DNA of 64,000 bases from Owenia fusiformis (GCA_903813345.2 CAIIXF020000007.1:12630714-12694713); one strand, 5' to 3'; numbered from the stretch's first letter, positions 30,714-45,700 are shown. Program-made: numbers and translations. Notes: generated by a model not told the origin, from the sequence alone.

Positions 30714-31098
30714 GACGATTCTCGGTTTGGAGAACAGTCTCCTGGGCTAATAATTTTTTTCATGAAAAATATAGAAATATTACCCAAATTAAACTATGAA
30801 TATTCAAAAGAGGACATTTAAATCTACAAGATGTAAAAATAACAAATTGGTCAGAAGCAAGGATAACGCTCAATTAGACCGATTCAATAAAATACAAGTC
30901 TCGATTTGGGGAAAGAAGTTTATCAGTGTACTGCGCTAATATTTTTTTGCGAAAAATCTATATATATTACCCAAATTAAATTATGACTATTCAAAAGAAG
31001 ACATTCAAATCTATATTATGTAAAAAAAATCAAATTTGTCCGAAGCAGGGATAATGCTCATTTAGATTGATGAACTTTGTTCTCCAAACCGAGAATCA
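30714..31098. repeat. Duplicated foldback unit
   Basis: 'gattctcggtttggagaaca' at 30716 is inverted near 31078-31098 ('ttctccaaaccgagaatc'). The interior consists of two ~190-bp direct copies carrying 'attacccaaatta' and 'ttcaaaag(a)agacatt'. Confidence 0.7.
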
Positions 31099-31099
31099 T

Positions 31100-33776
31100 A
31101 CTTTATGACAAATTGATGAAATTTCTGAATCACCAAACATTAACAAGTTTGACAATTGATCCAAAAAGAGACTTCCAGTTGCTAAAGTTATATGGGGGGG
31201 GGGGTTTACTGAGGCTTAGCTTATGAAAGAAAATGCCATTCCAATTTCATTTCATACCCACTGTGCATAAGTCTAACAATTTTATAAGTTCATTTTCCAG
31301 ATTAGGAGTAACAGTAAAGTTTCAAAATTGCTAAATTATTAATTGACCAAAATTTTCAAATTGAGGAATGAGTTACCCTTTCCTTATCATTTCAAGTGTT
31401 ATCTTATTACCAAACAAGTATAACATTACATTTTGTAAATACCAGTAGGGTATATTTTTCTGTGAAATTACTTCAACAACCTCTGAATGATTGTTTACAT
31501 CTCATTTATTTTAAATTACAGTCTTTTGTATCGTGATGAAATCACTATTTATTAAGTTTGTCTATTGATATCAATCATAAAACAATTTCTAACACGAAAA
31601 ATTAATTGATTTGATCATGAGCACTCTTAAACAAGATTTTAACATGATTTACTTGAGTTAAAAGTACTTGATTGGTGAGTTTTAGGAAGGGTCTTCTTAT
31701 TTTGTATGAGAATTTAGTACCTAAAAGCCACAAAATAATCCAACAATTTGTAAAATAAGATTGAGTCCACAAGCGCTACTTTATAATAACAATACTATGC
31801 AGACTGTTCTTTCAAATAAATATATTTACATGAACTATATACAACATAGCATGAACACATTTAGTATTCATACAGAAATACTATTCTAGTATGCGATATT
31901 ACATAATGTAAAACGTAATTATTCCTTATGTTGATACATGTGCCTCTTTGTCTTGAACTTCCACAGATTAAGGTAAACATTACATTGCCTCATACAAGTT
32001 AGCATGGATATAATACGGTCCAAATTATTAACATTCATTAAATAATTTTCCAAAACAAGTGAATACAGAAATTTCTAAAACATTTAACTACCCCAAAACC
32101 AGGTTTTTCATATTTCCCTTGCTAGATTGCATCTGAGCATTAAATAATAATGCCATGAACCAAAAATGGATTCAAACATCACCAACCCCATTTTCAACTT
32201 CTTTTAATGTGGATTTGTCATTTCCTTGTTCCCTTGCAATTTTGTGCATCATTTGACATTCTTAGCACTGATACATTTAACAACACCTGACAACTAGTCA
32301 CAAAACTAAACAACATAAAGATTAAAATAATATATGATGCATAATAATATGTGTATAAAAACATGTACATGATAAATTCTCAGCACGCTGTCTATCTTAT
32401 TTTAATCAACATCAAAAGTAGGCAAAATTCTTTTAAAAAAAATCTTGTATTAAATCATTTTGTCCTTCAACCTAAATAAAGGCATTGAATCATGTGGCAC
32501 GTTTACTCCATTGCTAGACTCATGTATCGGTAAAATGACAAGATCTTTTGTTGTTGTAACTATTGAACATTTCTTCTTTATGAAGAGACATGATTTGTCA
32601 GGCAATTTTGATCACTGACACATTGCACGATTTGTTTATACTTTGAGCCACCATTGTAACATACAGAATACAACAAGCATAATAAAATTTACAGAATTAC
32701 ACAACAAAATCTAGAGTGCATGTGTATGATGTATAACTAAAAAAACAGCAATTCCTCGAAGTTACCAATCCAATCAACAAGAAACATGTATTTTATCAAA
32801 TCATTTTGAACTTTATATGTTAGGAATTACCAGGCAGTAGTACTGTCTCCTGGCAAAATCTTCACAGCTGATGAAACTTAATCGTGCTAATTATGTGATC
32901 ACGTTTGTGACAATATAACAAGTGATAACGTTTACATGGAAGAGTTAAAAGGTATATGTCAGTCAGTTCATAAGATTTACAATTCATATAATATACAAAA
33001 AATGTCAACAATCAGTTGCTACTTACAAAGTGACAGCTATGTGAATAACATTCATAGAACTTTGACATCAACAAGTGAAATTCTAAAGGTCTAATTTCTG
33101 AGAGTCCAATATAAATCACATTTTTGGAAGGCATCACTTAACATACTGACATCCTGTATAGTTTTATGATGTCATTACCTCATGACACTCTTGACATGAT
33201 GACATTATTTCTGGTATATTACAGGGAAGCTTTCCATACTGTACTATCATTAAAGATACATACAGATACACACATCATTTATAACAATATGACATCACTC
33301 TTGACAGTCTTTCAACATCCTTAAATCATTAACTCAATATCACATTTGGCTGTCTCATAAAACAAAATGACAACATCTAAGATTGTCTGACACCATGCGG
33401 CCATTAAACACTATGACATCATTTATGATTGTCTAACATGATGTGTTCATTAAACACAATGACATCATTTATGATTGTGTAACATGACATGTTCATTAAA
33501 CACAATGACATCATTTATGATTGTGTAACATCATGGGTCCATTAAACAGAATGACATCATTTACGATTGTCTAACATCATGTGTTCATTAAACACAATGA
33601 CATCATTTATGATTGTCGAACATGATGTGTTCATTAAACACAATGACATCATATTTGATTGTCTAACATACAAATGGCAGTCCATAAGTCCCAGACATGG
33701 CAGGATTTCTAAAACATCATACATCCATTCTATATGGCCTACATTGCCATCAAATCTGCTAAATAATAGGCCAGTA
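31100..33776 (-). other. Probable 3' UTR and downstream region of the Rab gene
   Basis: No coding exon is seen. On the minus strand the first canonical AATAAA after the stop at 33777 lies near 31548 and another near 31505, so the 3' UTR may be about 2.2 kb if transcription reads straight through. RFX7 and Rab are convergent across this interval. Confidence 0.4.
33369..33671. repeat. 46-bp tandem repeat in the Rab 3' UTR
   Basis: About 6.5 copies of a 46-bp unit containing 'aatgacatcatttatgattg' and 'gtgttcattaaacac'. It starts about 105 bp past the Rab stop codon on the minus strand. Open frames of 83 codons on both strands come from the repeat. Confidence 0.88.
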
Positions 33777-36700
33777 TTAACAAGAACATTTGAACACCTT
33801 CGTTTCATGAGATCCTGACTCCATACTCCAGTGTGTTAGGCTTACATTGCTGGCAGTTCTCTGGAACCTCTTGGCCTGCAAGTAAAAAGATATTCTAAAG
33901 GGATACACAAGGTATTTTTCACAACTTAAAGCAGATATGAAATGGTATTTTTAACCTAAAGGAATCAATATAATTTTTTGATAGATGTATTTGGACATGT
34001 TTTCTCATCAGTAGTGTGAAAACTATTTCACTCTAACGATCGTTATAGCTGCTTAATAAGCAATATTCGAATTGGTTGTGACGTTATTGGCCCCCACGTG
34101 ATCTCTCACTGGCCCCCACGTGGCCCATTTTGGTCCATTAGATCATGGCGTCATAATGCCAAAATGTTTTGTTATTTGTTTACACAACAATCCTATGGTT
34201 GCCGTGGCGTTGTGATTACTATGGAACCAATAAACCAAAACTAGATTTTGTATATGACGTTACTAATCACGTGGGGGCCAATTTGAGTTATCGGTTAGTT
34301 TTATTTCGTTATCTATGACCGTTAGCAGTTATCTAACATTTATTTTATAATGGCTATCGCAAGAACTCTACGTTGGGCTTACAATGGAAAAACCGCATTT
34401 TTGTAGCTGCAAGTTGAGAAAAGCTATTTCAGTTGTCCTTTAACTGAAATAGTACTTAAATATTGTCTTCACCTTTTGCCATTTTAAGTGAAAAACTACG
34501 AGAACATTGTCTTAACCTTTTGCCATTTCAACTGAAATAGTACTGAAACAATGTCTTACCCTTTTGCCATTTTAACTGAAAAAGTACTAAAACATTGTCT
34601 CAACCTTTTGCCATTTTAACTGAAATAGTACTAAAACACTGACCGACCCTTTTGCCATTTTAACTGAATAACTGAAAAAGTATTGTCTTACCCTTTTCCC
34701 ATTTTAACTGAAAAGGTACTTAAATATTGTCTAACCATTTTAACTGAATAAGTGCTAAAACATTGTCTTACCCTTTTGCCATTTTAACTGAAAAAGTGCT
34801 AGAACATTGTCTTAACCTTTTGCCATTTTAACTGAAATAGTACTAAAACATTGTCTTAACCTTTTGCCATTTTAACTGAAATAGTACTAAAACATTGACC
34901 GACCCTTTTGCCATTTTAGCTGAAATAGTACTAAAACATTGTCTTACCCTTTTGTCTTTGATATCTTTAATTTTGGTGGCAATGTGTTGGAACACTTGGT
35001 CTACATTTATGTTGGACTTACAACTGGCCTCAAAGAAATCCAGACCAAAGTTTTCAGCAAGCTGAAAAATTGAATATTCATTTTAAAAATGTTAATAAGT
35101 ATCATGTCTGAAAATAAAGATGTCACTCTCAAAAATTAATTTAACCAGGAGCTCCAGGTCCTTCGAGAGTTGTATTTCCATGGCGACAAAAAATCATAAT
35201 GAGTTCACATAAAACTTTTCATTAATGCATATGTTGTCCAATGTTTACGACCAACAAGTTTTCAAACTCATAGCTGTGAAACTGCTAATGGCAATCAGTT
35301 TTCACTCTTGGCAATGAACTTGGAAAAACGAGTTGTTTATTTGGCAATCGACCGATTCAATGTCAATATTGGGCAATCATATTTTCAACATTTGTTTTGA
35401 TCCCTGATTAGGGTGGCTCAAAATCACATTTTTTGAAAATTCGTCATGAATTTGGTTTTCTTTTGGACTAATTTTTTTTGACAACTAAAATATTTGCTAT
35501 TTACTTTCTTTCCTCTTTCTTCGTCCACAGCTCTACAGAGGTATTTGTCACACTTGTTACCCACCAGTACAGTACAGGTGTCAGGTGGCGCCATCTAAAC
35601 AATAAAAAAAATATGATAGAATAGATAAAGGTTATTAATAGGAGGGATCAAATATGAATTTTATTCCGAGGGAAAACATGATATTGGCGAAGGAAAATAT
35701 CATATGGACTGAATGTCTAAGAGGCCAATATCATATTTTCTCAGGGAAAAAATTCATATTCATTCACGACCACCCTATTTATCACTCAATGATGGATGGT
35801 GACACAAAATGATACAAATATAGGTTATTTACTGGGAGGGATTGAATATGGGTTTTATTCCGAGGGACAATATGATATTGACCGAAGGGTAATATGATAT
35901 TGACCGAGGGAGCGCAGCGACCGAGTGTCAATATCATATTTCCCAAGGTCAATATCATATTTTCCGAGGAATGAAACCCATATTTAATCCCGACCAGAAA
36001 TAACCTATTTATTCCATAATACATTCCTCTAAAATGTTACATTTTGAAAATGCTTTTATCAATTAGCTAAGGTTAAAAATAACAGGAAAACCAAAAAAAA
36101 TAGGTTATGGGTTATAGGTTAAATAGATTTTTTCATGTAATACGCTCCAATACGATTTTTTTTCCCGGGGACAATACGATTTTTTCATGTAATACGATTC
36201 AATACGATTTTTATTCCTTCATATTTCCCTGGGAAAACAGTAGTATTATTGAATAATTTGATTTATCATATAACATTTTCATCTTTTTTTAATTTTTAAA
36301 GTTTTTCAAAATATTTTTGTTTTAAAAAATAAAAAAAGATTGAAGAAATGTAAAACTTCAAGAGAAATCCCCGGGAATAGTTCTGATAAGGGATCTAATA
36401 GGGGAGTTCTTGTTTATTGCACAAGGAAAATATGGTATATGATCTACAAACTGTACTTACTTGATCTATGTACTTACGTTTTCAATACTTTCTATCCATT
36501 TTGTGATGTGGTTGAATGTGACGAGATTTGTAATGTCATACATCAGGATTATACCCTGAATAGAAAACAGAATATAGTTTAAATTATAAAAATTTAATAA
36601 ATACAATAAAATGTGCACTGATTAAAGTGAATGCAATGTCAAATACAAGGTTTACATTGTTTAGAAACAATCAACTTTTCAGAAATAGAAATTGGATAGA

Positions 36701-39700
36701 TGGCATTCATCTGTTGCTACCATTTAGTGGGAGCATTTTTTGTGTAAACGTTTTGTTGGTGGGATTTCCAGACCAGGATTAATGCAAGCCATAGCCTGAT
36801 AGTTGATATCTAGTTATACACTATATATTGTATTTCAATTAAGTCCAATGTATATACAAAATAAAGGTTCAAAGTACGCTGGGTTATTTTGATAATTTCT
36901 TCATTTTACATTAATTGGATGTAAATAAAATAAATGTTACTTTCTCACTTAAATAACTGAAAAATGTGGCCTTCTTAAAATATTAATGAATAAATTCCCA
37001 GGCCTTGAAGTTATATTGACTAATGCCCTTGTTGCCATGGCTTAGTATAACAGATAATATTCAAGGGTTATCATTTTAAAATGTTCAAATTCACACATCT
37101 GTATTTTAAAAGACTGAACAAATAATTTATTTTGACTATGAATTGAAAAGTATTGTTTGAGAACATCAACAGTAAAATTAAATTTGATAAATACCATCCT
37201 GAAAATGCATTCATAATGTTAATGTCCTCAAAAGATAAATATCTCCAAAAGCAAGTTGGCATTTTTATAAATAAAGCATTCAAGGTCATTGAACTTGTCT
37301 GAAGAATATTCTGGATGCATCACACTGCTTTAAGTATTATGTACAGTTAAATACATTTTAATAACATGTTTTTGTATATACTATATTTGTATAATAATAG
37401 TGTAGTGTAGTGTAGTGTAGTGTAGTAAGCTTTTATTTTTGTACTGACTAATATGTCATGCCATGACATTCTAAGAGTCAATAAAAGATATATATATTAA
37501 CATGACCGAAATACATGTACAATCAGGGGAGTAATCAAAATTAGGAGATTTAAGAAGTATCATTTGAATATTATGGATGTAACCATTGTTCATGAAGCAC
37601 TCAGGAGCCAAATATTACATCACATATATATCACTAACCACGTTTCTAAACATAAGATAATATTACAAAACTAAGCATGTTTCTAAACATAAGATAATAT
37701 TATAAAATAACCACGTTTCTGAACATAAGATAATATTATAAAACTACCCACATTCCTAAACATAAGATAATATTATAAAACTAAGCAAGTTTCTAAACAT
37801 AAGATAATATTATAAAATAACCATGTTTCTAAACATAAGATAATATTATAAAACTAACCACGTTTCTAAACATAAGATAATATTGTAAAACTAACAACGT
37901 TTCTAAACATAAGATAATATTATAAAACTAACCATGTTTCTAAACAGAAGATAATATCATAAAACTAACCACGTTTCTAAACATAAGATAATATTGAAAA
38001 AACTAACCACGTTTTTAAATATAAGATAATATTGTAAAACTAACCATGTTTCTAATCATAAGATAATATTATAAAACTAACCACGTTTCTAAAGATAAGA
38101 TAATATTATAAAACTAACCACGTTTCTAAACATAAGATAATATTATAAAACTAACCACGTTTCTAAACATAAGATAATATTATAAAACTAACCACGTTTC
38201 TAAACATAAGATAATATTACAAAACTAAGCATGTTTCTAAACATAAGATAATATTATAAAATAACCACGTTTCTAAACATAAGATAATATTATAAAACTA
38301 AGCAAGTTTCTAAACATAAGATAATATTATAAAATAACCATGTTTCTAAACATAAGATAATATTATAAAACTAACCACGTTTCTAAACATAAGATAATAT
38401 TGTAAAACTAACAACGTTTCTAAACATAAGATAATATTATAAAACTAACCATGTTTCTAAACAGAAGATAATATCATAAAACTAACCACGTTTCTAAACA
38501 TAAGATAATATTGAAAAAACTAACCACGTTTTTAAATATAAGATAATATTGTAAAACTAACCATGTTTCTAATCATAAGATAATATTATAAAACTAACCA
38601 CGTTTCTAAAGATAAGATAATATTATAAAACTAACCACGTTTCTAAACATAAGATAATATTATAAAACTAACAACGTTTCTAAACATAAGATAATATTTT
38701 AAAACTAACCACGTTTCTAAACATAAGATAATATTATAAAACTAACCACGTTTCTAAACATAAGATGATATTATAGAACTAACCACGTTTCTAAACATAA
38801 GATAATATTATAAAACTAACCACGTTTCTAAACATAAGATAATATTATAAAACTAACCACGTTTCTAAACATAAGATAATATTATAAAACTAACCACGTT
38901 TCTAATCATAAGATAATATTATAAAACTGAACACATTTCTTAACATGAGTTTGTCTGCCATTTGACCTTAAATGATTCAAAACAATATTCACAATTAAGT
39001 TTTACATCAAAAGGAAAGGTGAACTTGTCCACTTTCTTCCTAAAACTATATATGATATGGGTGTTTGATTTTGAAATAGTTTTTACCTTTTTAGTCCTTT
39101 TTCTACAGATTTACAGATTTCAACACTCAATGAATTTAAATACATATTCTTTGAGTAAATGATACTGACAAAAAGAGGGTTAATAAATGTTTAGATAATA
39201 TACCTTATCAACTAAATAGTGAGACTATTATCATATAAGAAGGTTAAGTTGTAGAGGTGAAGTGTTCTGGCCAGGGATAAGTAGGGATTAATATTGCTAT
39301 ATGATAAAGCATGCTAGGTTTAACATTATTCAGAATAAATAATGTTTGCATAACAAGCATACAATATAACTGTAAACAAGTGAGGTTTCTACCAGTACAT
39401 GTATATGGTTGTTCTCCCCTCTGCCTGCTATAGCCCAAGATTTCCATATATTGTGCCTGTTTTTATTAAATTGTCCAACAGGGGGAAGGAATTTTTGTCA
39501 AAGAGTGGAAAATTAGAGATGTGAAGCATGGTTTTGCAATCTAGGTATCAGGTTATTGCATCCCCTTCCCCACTGACCATCCCTGTGCACTTGAATAGCC
39601 TCCCCATGTGCTTTTTCCACACATATTCATCAGGAAATTGTGAGGGAGCCAAAGATTTATTTTTGAGAACACCTTTCTGCCTTTCCAAAAACAGAAACCA

Positions 39701-42700
39701 ATTTTCTAAAACAAGGCACATTTTCTATATAATGCCTGAAATGATCAATTTACAGATTCAAAATGAAAAAATATATTGGTCCCCCAGTTCCTCCAGTGTT
39801 ACTTGCCCTACGCTTAACATAGACACACAAGTCAAGTCAAGCACAAGTAGCAGTTAGAACAAGTATGCAATTAAATTAAAAAATGTCCTTTGACATGTAA
39901 CACCTAACAATGTGAGAATGAATCACATTTGTTCTTGAAAAATACAATTGTGTCTCATGTAACATTCGAGTAAATCAAGAGCCTCATATAAAAACAATCG
40001 AGTCAACGTTTAGCATGTATTCCACCCCATGCAGACAGATCACCTAAAATTACATTTGTATGATGCAAGACTCGACTTTCACCAGGAAACTAGAAACATT
40101 TTGCCACCCATGAAGCAAATCAATTTTTTAATGCTCAATTAATGGTGAATGACAGTCAAATTAGGTTCTATAAGAATGAGAATAGAATGACGTCTTGATA
40201 TTTCAAGGTAACTTGTTTGAAACGTGATGGCGGTGATTGAAATTATGATGTAAAGATAAAACCGCAACAAAATATTTGTAGATATTATTTGAAATATACA
40301 TCACATATCAAATTTTCCGAAACAGAAAAAAACATGTATAAAAAGTAAGGCCTGTAGGTCAGATTCCCCTTTCCGCATTAAGATACCAAGACTGTCATTC
40401 ACCATTTATTAAGCAGTAAAAAATTGATTTGCTTCATGGGTGGCAAAATGTTTCTAGTTTCCTGGTGAATGTTGAGTCTCGCATCATACAAATGTAATTT
40501 AAGGTGATCTGTCTGAATGGGGTGTATTTGTGAATGCAACTTTTGGCATGCAACTTTTGGCTGTCAGTTACCAGATTAACCAACTCTTTTATGGCAAACT
40601 TATTTAATGAATGGAATAGTGGCAGGTACTATATATTCCTATTTAAATGAGTTAGTCATTAAATAGGGGGTTAATCTGGTAGCTGACAGCCGAAAGATGA
40701 ATACTAGCTCAGAACAGTGTACATGTTTCACAGCACAATTCGCCAGGAAATATTTGCTCTGTCCATTAAATTTTGGTCTGAATTTATTTAACCCACTTTC
40801 ACATTAAGTTTATTGAAGGCAATCTGGAAAAGATAGTAATCTTGTCTAAGGCAGATCTAAATGATGAGGATTTTTATGTTATTTTCATGATAATGATTAC
40901 TGTAAATCATTAATTAGTTAATAACTTATGAAAAAGTTTATGTATTCATATTTTTATGAAGATATTTACTTTCGATGAGATGGAATTGGACCAATATGAA
41001 CAAGATACATATTCCCTTACTCTAATTCAAACAATATGTAAATTAGCTTCTCTCAACTGGGAAAAGGTAAAATGTTGCGAATGCAATCAGCATGTGAGCT
41101 AGAATTTGAATAATACAATGTATTTTAATTTTGAAATCTTACAGAGCATAATAGAAACTTTGATATGCAAGTGCTTTTGGTTCATGCAAGTCAATTCATA
41201 ATTCATGTTCAATATCCTTTATATTCATGGTCAATACCTTTTATATTCATGTTCAATACCCTTTATTAAATTCATTCAGACTTTGTTTCTTTTGTGAGCT
41301 TTGGCTTTTTTGCTCAAGTCACTGGGTACAAATTCAAGACTTCAAAGAAAAGATGTTATGTATCTTTATTTCCTCTGGTTTTGGAGAGAATAATGAAATA
41401 GTTATACAATAAACATTCAAATTCAGTTTAGAAATATACAGAAAGTTGACTCGCTCATTAAATATAGCAGGCTGATTTAATATTTACAAAATGCTCTAAT
41501 GCCGATTAGATGCATTTTTAGTCATCTGGATCACATTTCAAATATCAAAGCATTAACCAACAACTTAATATGAACGTTTTTACCATTTGAGAATTCAAAA
41601 TGTTTTATATGATAATTTCAAAATTACAGTTCTATGAGAAATATGTCAAAATCTAAAATACAAGTATCTCAAAAAATACACAGAGAACTATATACATCCT
41701 TTCTAGTGTATATTTCCTTCAAGGGATCTAAGGATCTGCTCCGAAAATCCACTTTCAGGTTTGTTCAAAGCCATCTCGAAAGAAAAATAGTTAAAATTCG
41801 GCCTTAAAACCTCATCAAGCTCATCTTGTAGAAAATTAAAGGATTGGAATCGATATTGTGAATTGAATTCAACAATGTTTTTCTCTTAAACCAATTATTG
41901 AAAACATTCTGTAAAAAAGTACAGTCCTTTATGTAATGTTGACTGATTGACAGCAATTTAATGCGAAAATAATTTACCAAAAAGTATTCAAAAAATTAAA
42001 ACAAAAAATCTCCAAAACTAGATAACGGCAACTCCGCGGAGTAGCAAATCCCAACGAACAAAATATCAATTACCGAATTCCAATCAATTATACTCATTAC
42101 TTTGGTTGAAAATGAAAAAATTAGATTTTAGAATTGCGAATTCCTGCAAAGCAGCCATTTTGAATTTTCTGAGGTACAAATCTGAAAGATAATACCATAA
42201 TTGTGATCTACTCCAAAATTCCTTCAATTTGAGTATAATATAGCCATACTTTGAAGGGATCGAAAAATTATTGCGAAATCGTACATTAGACGGCCATTTT
42301 GAATTTTACAAGGCTCGAATCAGAAAAAAGATACAATATTTGCAATCTACCCTTAATTGCCTTTCATTTGAGTATAATAAAGCTATACTTCAGAAAGATC
42401 TAAAAATTAGCGAAAATTTCTGTTTTCCTGTCCCCCCATACATGGCCCCTGGGGGTCAGGATGAAAAACACGGAATATATGTGAAATAGATAAATGTTGT
42501 GAATACACTACCAAAATTTCAAACAATAATATTAATTACTTTGGTTTAGAATGAAAAATTTATGATTTTTACGAAAAAGTCCCGTCATTTTTAAAGCGGC
42601 GGCCATCATTTTTTTGCGTAAAACTATTCACCAATATACATCTTTCCACTAAATATGAAGAAAATCTGTCAACTAGTATTTAAGTTATCTTCCGGACAGA

Positions 42701-45700
42701 CGGACGGACTGACTGACGGACAGACGGACGGACGGACGGAGGGCTTCACTATATCCCTAACGAACGAAGTTCGTTGGGATAATTAAGATAAACCTTTTAT
42801 TTCATTTACAAGATACTTTTTTCAAATCTACTGAACTTTCCTTTGTAAAATTACAATACTGAGAGACGTTGTGTTTATGTCATTCTGTTCTAATGAGGTT
42901 CAGATAGATGTTTCATTTCATTCCGAACATATGATACCAAGAACAAAAGAAGTGTCTGATGTGTTTTTTTTTTTGTTTTTTTTTTTTTTTTTATTAAAAA
43001 TATTTATTCTCTAAAATTAAAATCAAATACATAATAACACTTGACACTTTTAGTAAGTGTATCAGCGTGAAAACATTTAAATATTAACCTGAGTCAAATG
43101 GAAATGAGAATAAAAAGAACAATTTAAATATATTTACTCAGTTAAATGAGAATAAAATTGATAACAATATATAAAATCTACATATATGTTTGTCAGTAAT
43201 TCAGTTCATCATAGGTTGATGTCATATGAATTTTAAAATTTCTAAAACAATATAGAGAAATATATATATATATATTTCAAATTATATTGTTACCAATCAA
43301 AAGATGACCATTTAATTGATGTTGTGTAAAATTTTCAGAATTTTTTGATGACTGGATTAAGAGAAATGTGTGTTCAAAAAGTTCACCATATCGATACCAA
43401 TCCTTTGACGTAAAATTAACCAGTTTTGACGATGAAGATGAACCAAATCCATGTTGTCTATTGAGTAAAAGTTGAAGAAAGAGATAAAAATAGGTTCGGC
43501 AGTTATCTATGTCTATGTCTATGTAGAGATAAAAATAGGTTTGGCAGTAATCCTGCGCCGATTAAAAATAACATTTGAATTTGATCACCAGCATTTGTAA
43601 TTGTTTACATGTTTTAATATGTGACCTTGTAGCTTTTTATACATCTTACATGAAATGGCTCAGATTGTAATTTCTTACCTCTTCGTCTATGTTGACCTAA
43701 TTTTATGGATTGAATGATTTGACGTTATCAACCACATTTTGAGGCAAATTTCAGAATTCTCCACTTTTTGGCGAATATTTGCTGTACAAATATTGCTGTA
43801 CAAGTAAGTCTATACTACCTCAAGTAATATGTCAGTCTTATCTCTGGAGTTCATTGACACCAAGTTCAAAACAAACAAATGAAAAACATCAACTTTACAA
43901 ATGCTATCAATCAAATTCAAATGTTATTTTCAATCAGCAAAAGGTTGCTGCTTAATTTATTTTTTGTCTCATTCTTAAACTTTTCCTCTACTGACAACAT
44001 GGATTCTGTTCATCTGCATCGTTGAAACTTGTTAATATTGTGTAAAAAATAATTTTCTTCAAGATGAGCTGGGTTTGAGGGCTGAATTTGAGCTATTTTT
44101 CTTTCTAGGTGGCTTTGATTCACAAGGAAGTGGAAGCATTTTGAGGAATCTTTTGGAATAAAGAACACTAAAAATGATACAAACCATATTGTAATAATAA
44201 TCACAAAAAAATTTATGAGTTACAACATTTTGATTTTTCATATCGATGAAATAGTGTGATATCAAACATTTCTTGAAAAGGTTAAATGCCCATGTTTTCT
44301 TTTACTTATCTTGATATTCAATTAAAGCAAAAAGTAAAAAAAATTGAAAAGACACTAACTTGCCAACTTCGCAAAATTGAATAATACAAACTTGCACATT
44401 CTGATTCTCACAAAGGATTAATTCACTTTAAACAAAGGCCATTTAATTAATGTCATGATGATTACAGATAATTATAATTACTTCAAAGTGATTCCATAAT
44501 TGAAAAAGTTTTGTAACTGAAAGGAAACATTTTTTGTGTCACTCTGACATATGCTTTATTATTCAAATAAAATTCATTTTTAAATAATCTATAATTCAAC
44601 TGAAACCTACTGTAATAAAAAGTTTTGATTGCGTTTCAAAAAGATAATTGCACTTGGAAGCAAGGTTCACAAATAGGCAACTATTTTTCTAAGTTCATTG
44701 TCACTATTGAAAAGACATTGCAATTGGCAGTCAGCCAGCTGCAAGCTTTGAGCCCTGAGTAGATGTGAATTACAAAAAGCTTTTGATTCAATTATTAGTA
44801 CACTCATATTGTATTGTATGCAACAGCAGTAGGTCAATGTTACTTTTTTTTATAAAAAAGGTTGTTTTGTTCAGTTTGACATTACTCATGAACGACGTAT
44901 GTCAGGCTTTGGTGGTTAAAAAAACAAAGTTTCTTTTATAAAAAAAAGATTTTAAGTTGACATAACCTTGACATAACAACAAAATCAAGGAGCTGAAAAG
45001 GATATTAGTACATGACGTTTAATAATATTTGTAAAGGACATTGACACAGATTTATTAATTAATTAGACATCAGCACCAAGCTTCATATCTGCCATTGTAG
45101 GGCTAACAGTTCCAAAAGACTCTCAGCCTACCATTTCCAAAAATCTACCTTCCCCAAATTTTAGTGATCAAAAGATGTTTCAAATGTGTACAGTATGTGC
45201 ATCAATATATTAGGATCTTAACATTTATTGATTTTGATATTCATTAGATCATAAACTATGCCACGATGATTCAAAAAGGATGAAGCCATGTTAAGGTGCA
45301 ATTACTCAGATGCGAGTAGGTAGTTACCAGTTTCCTCACTGGGTGGCTGATTCGGGGGAAACAACATGGCAGGGTATTACAAAATCCCCTTAAACTTGAA
45401 TATTCATCATTTTAGTGGTTCTCTTTTCATATTACCCTCATGTATCTGATAGTTATACAAATTAAAAGAAGTGCAGTAAAAGAAAATATTATCTACCCAA
45501 CACAAGAAAAGATATTTCACTTTTTGTGATTTTACAACAACAATGTGGAATCTCCCCAACCTAGAAGTCAGATTTTCAAAGAAAATTAAATTTTCAAAGT
45601 TGATAAACTCTTTTCAGATCCACATGTCTAGATGTAATTTTACATGTAGACCACAAATATAACATCAGTTTGGCGTAAATTAAGATTATTTCTACTCGCA

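Noticed and set aside
30406-30787. Several overlapping 60-108-codon frames on both strands with a 14-residue repeat
   Set aside because: A 42-bp tandem repeat keeps frames open by arithmetic. There is no splice context and no recognised protein.
33557-33818. 83-codon frames on both strands
   Set aside because: They fall in the 46-bp repeat of the Rab 3' UTR and partly overlap the real last Rab exon in another frame.
37030-37044. RFX X-box-like sequence GTTGCCATGGC
   Set aside because: The right half-site does not match the consensus, and it is isolated in a Rab intron.
37636-38935. CRISPR-like regular array
   Set aside because: Units are contiguous with no unique spacers, the setting is eukaryotic, and there are no cas genes.
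39528-39857. 109-codon plus-strand frame
   Set aside because: It lies within a Rab intron with ordinary AT-rich composition and no recognisable domain.
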